A stretch of 17,966 bases of DNA, taken from NCBI GenBank assembly GCA_017997315.1, contig JAGOFF010000021.1:1-17966 (forward strand), given 5' to 3'. The position numbers and the translations under genes were made by a program. Origin of the DNA: Clostridia bacterium. GTDB lineage: Bacteria > Bacillota > Clostridia > Saccharofermentanales > UBA5734. Of this stretch, positions 14,952 to 17,966 are shown piece after piece. How positions within the stretch are numbered: position 1 is the stretch's first letter; every line of letters begins with the position of its first letter. The notes below the pieces were generated by a model, which had not been told where the DNA came from, searched no databases, and saw only the letters and a list, made by a program, of their open reading frames with translations.

Positions 14952-15290
14952 TCAGGCGCAGCGGGACCTCCCTGAAGCCTCGCGGCAAGCATGCATGGAA
15001 CCGGCATCAACCAGAAAATCCGTCAAAAGGCGGGTGTCCGATCCTCCGTCCGGACCGGATTCTGAAGGAAGATCGAAAAAGGCGATCATATCCGCCCGAC
15101 GACCGGAGGCAAAACACATCTCCGGATTCCGGATGGCCCGTCTCCGGTCCGGTTCCCTCCACGGAGCAGCGACCCGATGCGCCGTTGGAACCATCCTCTC
15201 GTCATCCTCCGAATCCAGCCGATACAGGTATACCGTCACACATCCGGCAAGTGCCAGCGCTAGAAACAGAAACAGGTTGAACGGTGCCAT
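14952..15290 (-). CDS. Small SOS-controlled membrane protein or lipoprotein, function unknown
   Basis: 112 aa. The N-terminus MAPFNLFLFLALALAG is a single hydrophobic segment (about residues 3-22) ending in LAGC, which fits a lipobox, although the usual basic residues before the hydrophobic core are missing; it may instead be a plain membrane anchor. The remainder is charged, Arg- and Asp/Glu-rich and probably poorly ordered; I recognise no domain, and there is no LysM motif. ATG 15290 has GGGAG 8 nt upstream; in-frame ATGs at 15305 and 15344 are less suitable, the latter lying in the -10 box. The promoter is flanked by two LexA boxes, so expression should rise on DNA damage. Small single-span proteins under LexA control are often division inhibitors (YneA, SidA, DivS), which suggests but does not prove that role. 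Confidence 0.6.
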   Translation of the reverse strand: MAPFNLFLFLALALAGCVTVYLYRLDSEDDERMVPTAHRVAAPWREPDRRRAIRNPEMCFASGRRADMIAFFDLPSESGPDGGSDTRLLTDFLVDAGSMHACREASGRSRCA

Positions 15291-15313
15291 GCTTGTCACT
15301 CCCATCCGTACAA

Positions 15314-15325
15314 GAACGTATGTTC
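15314..15325. promoter_or_regulatory. LexA (SOS) box, promoter-proximal
   Basis: GAACGTATGTTC matches the Gram-positive consensus GAAC-RNRY-GTTC at every core position. It lies just downstream of the expected transcription start (about +8 to +19) of the 15290 gene, where bound LexA would block initiation or escape. Confidence 0.85.
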
Positions 15326-15339
15326 TGTCTTGTGGGACA

Positions 15340-15368
15340 AGCATACTTCACAGCTGACGGACTGTCAA
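15340..15368 (-). promoter_or_regulatory. Promoter of the SOS-controlled small gene
   Basis: On the minus strand a perfect TTGACA (15368-15363) and TATGCT (15345-15340) are 17 bp apart. The start would be near 15333, leaving a leader of about 43 nt that contains the proximal LexA box and the ribosome binding site. The good -35 suits a promoter that is strong once LexA is removed. Confidence 0.82.
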
Positions 15369-15376
15369 CGGATATA

Positions 15377-15388
15377 GAACATATGTTT
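15377..15388. promoter_or_regulatory. LexA (SOS) box, upstream
   Basis: GAACATATGTTT differs from the GAAC-RNRY-GTTC core at one base. It sits 8 bp upstream of the -35 hexamer and its centre is exactly 63 bp, six helical turns, from that of the proximal box, so two LexA dimers would lie on the same DNA face. Confidence 0.8.
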
Positions 15389-15408
15389 TCCATCTGTAAC
15401 AAAGAGGA

Positions 15409-16038
15409 TTACTCGAACCTCGGATTTTTCCGATGCCCGGGCAGACGCCGCGCCAGAACCTTCGGCCGCGCCACGGAGTAACCGAAAAAACCGATACGCC
15501 TGCCGGTCTCGAAGTACTCGCCGTGGTTGAACGCGATCAGACCGGCGCCGCCCAGATCCAGTTTTCCGGTTTTATCCACCAACGTCTCGGCAGCCCGGAT
15601 GCCGACCACCTCACCCAGGAACAGGTCGTGTGATCCGATCGGAAGGATCTTCATCACTCTGCACGACAGCGACAGCGGACTCTGGGCGATCGCCGGCGCA
15701 TGGATCATGCCCTCCGCGGGAATCGCGTCCAATCCGCAGACCTCGAACTTATCCACGTCCCGTCCCGACCGGATCCCGCAGTAATCGCAAGCCTCCGCCA
15801 GGTTTCGGTCGACGAGGTTGACGACATACTCCCCGGTGGACAAGATCAAGTCGTAGGAGAATCTCTTTGGAGAGATGGCCGCGCTCAGAACGGGAGGATC
15901 GGAACAAGCGACTCCGATCCAGGCCAGGGTGATGATGTTGGGTTTGTCCCCGCTTCCGGAACCCTTGCAGGAGACCATGGCGACCGGAACCGGCGCCAGC
16001 AGGACGGCGGGGTCGATCCGAACGCTCCCGCCGCTCAT
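15409..16038 (-). CDS. Flavin reductase-like FMN-binding protein (split barrel)
   Basis: 209 aa. Family members bind FMN in a split-barrel fold and reduce flavin or act as flavoredoxin-type carriers. Recognisable parts are VPVAMVSC (about residues 17-24), NIITLAWIGVACSDPPVLSAAI and SYDLILSTGEYVVNLV for the FMN-binding face, CGIRSGRDVDKFE, and the terminal GYSVARPK. The ATG at 16038 has GGGGGAG 5 nt upstream and overlaps the stop of the GNAT-MGMT gene (ATGA), so the two are translationally coupled. The frame is open further upstream, but that region is inside the neighbour. The electron partner is not identified. Its stop is 20 bp from the upstream LexA box, with no terminator seen. Confidence 0.88.
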   Translation of the reverse strand: MSGGSVRIDPAVLLAPVPVAMVSCKGSGSGDKPNIITLAWIGVACSDPPVLSAAISPKRFSYDLILSTGEYVVNLVDRNLAEACDYCGIRSGRDVDKFEVCGLDAIPAEGMIHAPAIAQSPLSLSCRVMKILPIGSHDLFLGEVVGIRAAETLVDKTGKLDLGGAGLIAFNHGEYFETGRRIGFFGYSVARPKVLARRLPGHRKNPRFE

Positions 16039-17117
16039 GCGTTCTCCCCCGGATCGGCGGCCGGCGGTGCGATCCACTCGTGCGCCAGCAGGAACTCCTT
16101 GATATCGACCCCCCCGGAGAATCCCGTCAACTTTCCGTCCTTGCCGATGACCCGGTGGCAGGGTACGAGAATGGGAACGGGATTGGCCGCGCATGCGGCG
16201 CCGACGGCGCGGGTCATCCTGCGCGCCTCGGCACGGGTTCCGACCAGCTCCGCGGCGACATCCTCGTACGTCCACACCCGCCCATAGCCGATTCCGGCCA
16301 GAATCCGCCACACCCGGCGCTGGAATCCGCTGTCGTGTCCGGTCCAGTCGACGTTTATGTCGAAGACGCTCCTTCGGTGTGCCAGATACTCCCCGATCTG
16401 CCGGCAGGCTTTATCCACTTCGGCCGGAAGCGGCGGATACACGTCCGCCGGGGTTGACAACCCGTGCGCAACCGTGCCGGCCGAATCCAGATATCCGCGG
16501 TATGCCGCGCTTTCCCGCAGGAATCCGTCATCCGGCATTTCGCCGAAGCGGATGAATCCGATGCGGCGGATCCCATCGGTGGATCCCAGGACCGTCACCA
16601 GTCCCTTCTCAAAAGGGACAAACCCATAGGCCATCGACGTACTCTCGGGACGCAGCAGAACAAATGACCGGCCGTCCCGGTGCAGACCGCCGCGGTAGAT
16701 CACATCCCGCAGGATCCCCTCTTCCTTCATTCCCGACGCACGGGCCGCATCGGCCATGGAGTCGTCTCCGGTTCCTGCGGCCAGCTCCAGCCGATGGAGT
16801 CCCAGGCGAAAAAAAGCGATGTCGATCAATGTGCATAAAAACTCCGTGAGTTCCTCCAAATCCATTTGAGGAACGGCCGGAACATGCAGGATCCCCCTGC
16901 CGGATTCCGGATCGGCGATGGTTACGATACCGACGCACCTCGGCTCGCCATCCCCGGTGCGGAATCCCGCAAACGCGCGGACCGGGCTGGAGGCCGGCCG
17001 TACCCATTCACGGATGCGGGAGCGGACGTCCTTTTCATTGAAACCGATCACGCCGCTGACGGACAGCCGTGCGGCATCACCGATCCGTAAAGGGTTCCAT
17101 TCGACGGTTCCGTTCAT
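16035..17117 (-). CDS. GNAT-like domain fused to methylated-DNA-protein cysteine methyltransferase
   Basis: 360 aa. Residues about 175-350 are an O6-alkylguanine-DNA alkyltransferase: an N-terminal subdomain, FQRRVWRILAGIGYGRVWTYEDVA, RAVGAACAANP and VPCHRVIG with acceptor Cys320, then LTGFSGGVDIKEFLLAHE. It removes O6-alkyl groups from guanine by transfer to its own cysteine. Residues about 8-158 look like a GNAT fold: LGLHRLELAAG, ARASGMKEEGILRDVIYRGG and SFVLLRP match the C-terminal half of acetyltransferases, but the R/Q-x-x-G-x-G/A loop for CoA is not evident, so this half may be inactive or divergent. GGGAGGG is 7 nt before the ATG. It follows the solute-binding-like gene by 19 bp and overlaps the flavin reductase start, so all three form one operon. 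Confidence 0.88.
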   Translation of the reverse strand: MNGTVEWNPLRIGDAARLSVSGVIGFNEKDVRSRIREWVRPASSPVRAFAGFRTGDGEPRCVGIVTIADPESGRGILHVPAVPQMDLEELTEFLCTLIDIAFFRLGLHRLELAAGTGDDSMADAARASGMKEEGILRDVIYRGGLHRDGRSFVLLRPESTSMAYGFVPFEKGLVTVLGSTDGIRRIGFIRFGEMPDDGFLRESAAYRGYLDSAGTVAHGLSTPADVYPPLPAEVDKACRQIGEYLAHRRSVFDINVDWTGHDSGFQRRVWRILAGIGYGRVWTYEDVAAELVGTRAEARRMTRAVGAACAANPVPILVPCHRVIGKDGKLTGFSGGVDIKEFLLAHEWIAPPAADPGENA

Positions 17118-17136
17118 CCGGCTTCCCTCCCGCTTG

Positions 17137-17966
17137 TCAGGAATCCGCCTGCAGCGCCTCGACAGCCTGCCCGGCGGTCAATGTCCCTTTCAGCAGTTCA
17201 CTTTCCACCCGGCGGAAACGATCCGTATATACGGCTTCCCAGCCCGGGATGCAGGTGCTGCCGTCCACATAGGCGTTCTCCAGGAGCGGCCGGTACGCGA
17301 GAAAGAACCGGACCGCATCCGCCTTGCCCGCCGTCGCCTCCCAGACTTCTTGGTCCCGGAGGACCGGCAGATATCCCTCCGATTGGTAAAACCGCGACGC
17401 CAGAAGCCGTGCGTCCGGATCCAGCGCGACAAAGGCGGCAAAGTCGGCGACGCCCGGGGATGCAGCCGCATCCGCCCGGACACACAATGAGTACACATGC
17501 GCGCCGATCCGTTCCGTTCCCGCAAATGGAATCCTGGCCAAGCCGAGGGCCGGACCGAGACGGCTCCGTTCGGCCGACAACCGGGAGCTGTCTCCGATCT
17601 TTATGAGATACCGGCCGGAAAACGCAGGTGATCCCGAAGCGGACGGCAACGCACCGGTTGCCATCCGGTCCGCGGTCAAGCCGGATACGGCCAGTTGCTC
17701 AACCATCGTCGCGGCATTCAGGAAGGCGGGAACCGAAAAGGAAAACCCGTTTCCGTTCCATGTCGCCCACCCCAGCGAGGAATCCATTCCGGCGGGGAGA
17801 TGCTCCAGCAGCCCCTCTGCAGAAAGCAGTACCGCATCGGTTTCAGTGGTTGCAGCAGTGCCGGATCCGGTTCCGGCGGGAACGCCCGTACCTGGTGTCG
17901 GCGTCCCATCAAGGCCGGTACCCGGAACCGTCTTCGCCCAGCCAAGGAACGCGGCAATGTCCCACC
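17137..17966 (-). CDS. Probable extracellular solute-binding protein, C-terminal part
   Basis: The frame is open to the right edge (last complete codon begins at 17964), so about 276 C-terminal residues are present and the start lies outside. The pattern resembles family 1 ABC solute-binding lipoproteins: LGWATWNGNGFSFSVPAFLN, a later VYSLCVRADAAASPGVADFAAFVAL, then GYLPVLRDQEVW and a helical end with LLKGTLTAGQAVEAL, as in many sugar-binding proteins. An unusual Gly/Thr/Pro-rich segment (about 17860-17925) interrupts the domain. No permease genes are visible within the window. It is the first visible gene of an operon with the GNAT-MGMT and flavin reductase genes. The family assignment is by overall pattern only and is moderate. 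Confidence 0.55.
   Translation of the reverse strand, partial: WDIAAFLGWAKTVPGTGLDGTPTPGTGVPAGTGSGTAATTETDAVLLSAEGLLEHLPAGMDSSLGWATWNGNGFSFSVPAFLNAATMVEQLAVSGLTADRMATGALPSASGSPAFSGRYLIKIGDSSRLSAERSRLGPALGLARIPFAGTERIGAHVYSLCVRADAAASPGVADFAAFVALDPDARLLASRFYQSEGYLPVLRDQEVWEATAGKADAVRFFLAYRPLLENAYVDGSTCIPGWEAVYTDRFRRVESELLKGTLTAGQAVEALQADS

Noticed and set aside
14905..15357. A 150-codon plus-strand frame rich in Ser and Arg
   Set aside because: It starts inside the -35 region of the tRNA promoter, has no ribosome binding site, and the opposite strand has a promoter, LexA boxes and a signal-like N-terminus.
15700..16287. A 195-codon plus-strand frame opposite the flavin reductase and MGMT genes
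   Set aside because: Antisense to two coupled genes with clear family motifs; no homology recognised.

Overview
The window reads as a high-GC, Gram-positive Clostridia-like genome fragment (Bacillota). Supporting signs are a clostridial-type topoisomerase IV pair, a PPi-type phosphofructokinase, tRNA genes that all encode their CCA end, near-consensus sigma-A promoters, AGGAGG-type ribosome binding sites, and two LexA boxes of the Gram-positive form (GAAC-RNRY-GTTC). The exception is the first ~0.5 kb. It carries the 3' part of a proteobacterial cdsA followed 4 bp later by the first codons of dxr (ispC), the usual beta/gamma-proteobacterial order. It is joined in frame to the 3' end of parC. 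This is most simply a chimeric contig end; a real fusion or transfer is much less likely.

Layout, left to right. 1-~515 (minus): cdsA and dxr fragments of foreign type. ~500-4757 (minus): parE then parC, from an extended -10 promoter. 4817-5125 (minus): tRNA-Gly and tRNA-Arg with their own promoter and terminator. 5193-9732 (plus): a three-gene operon of MoxR ATPase, DUF58 protein and membrane transglutaminase, joined by ATGA overlaps and ended by a strong hairpin. 9819-11063 (minus): PPi-type phosphofructokinase with a palindrome inside its promoter. 11202-11798 (minus): GNAT acetyltransferase. 11933-12484 (plus): small lipoprotein whose stop codon overlaps the stop of the convergent gene. 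12481-14379 (minus): large membrane glycosyltransferase-like protein. 14499-14911 (minus): tRNA-His, tRNA-Gln and tRNA-Lys from a perfect consensus promoter. 14952-15389 (minus): a small membrane protein or lipoprotein whose promoter is flanked by two LexA boxes. 15409-17966 (minus): an operon of a solute-binding-like lipoprotein (partial), a GNAT-MGMT fusion and a flavin reductase.

How the genes may work together. ParE and ParC form the decatenating topoisomerase. MoxR, DUF58 and the transglutaminase form a recurrent bacterial cassette thought to assemble or remodel envelope complexes. The right end has a DNA-damage theme: an alkylguanine-DNA alkyltransferase fused to an acetyltransferase-like domain lies upstream, with no visible terminator between, of an SOS-controlled small membrane protein that could be a cell-division inhibitor. 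That last idea is inference and is the most promising new biology here.
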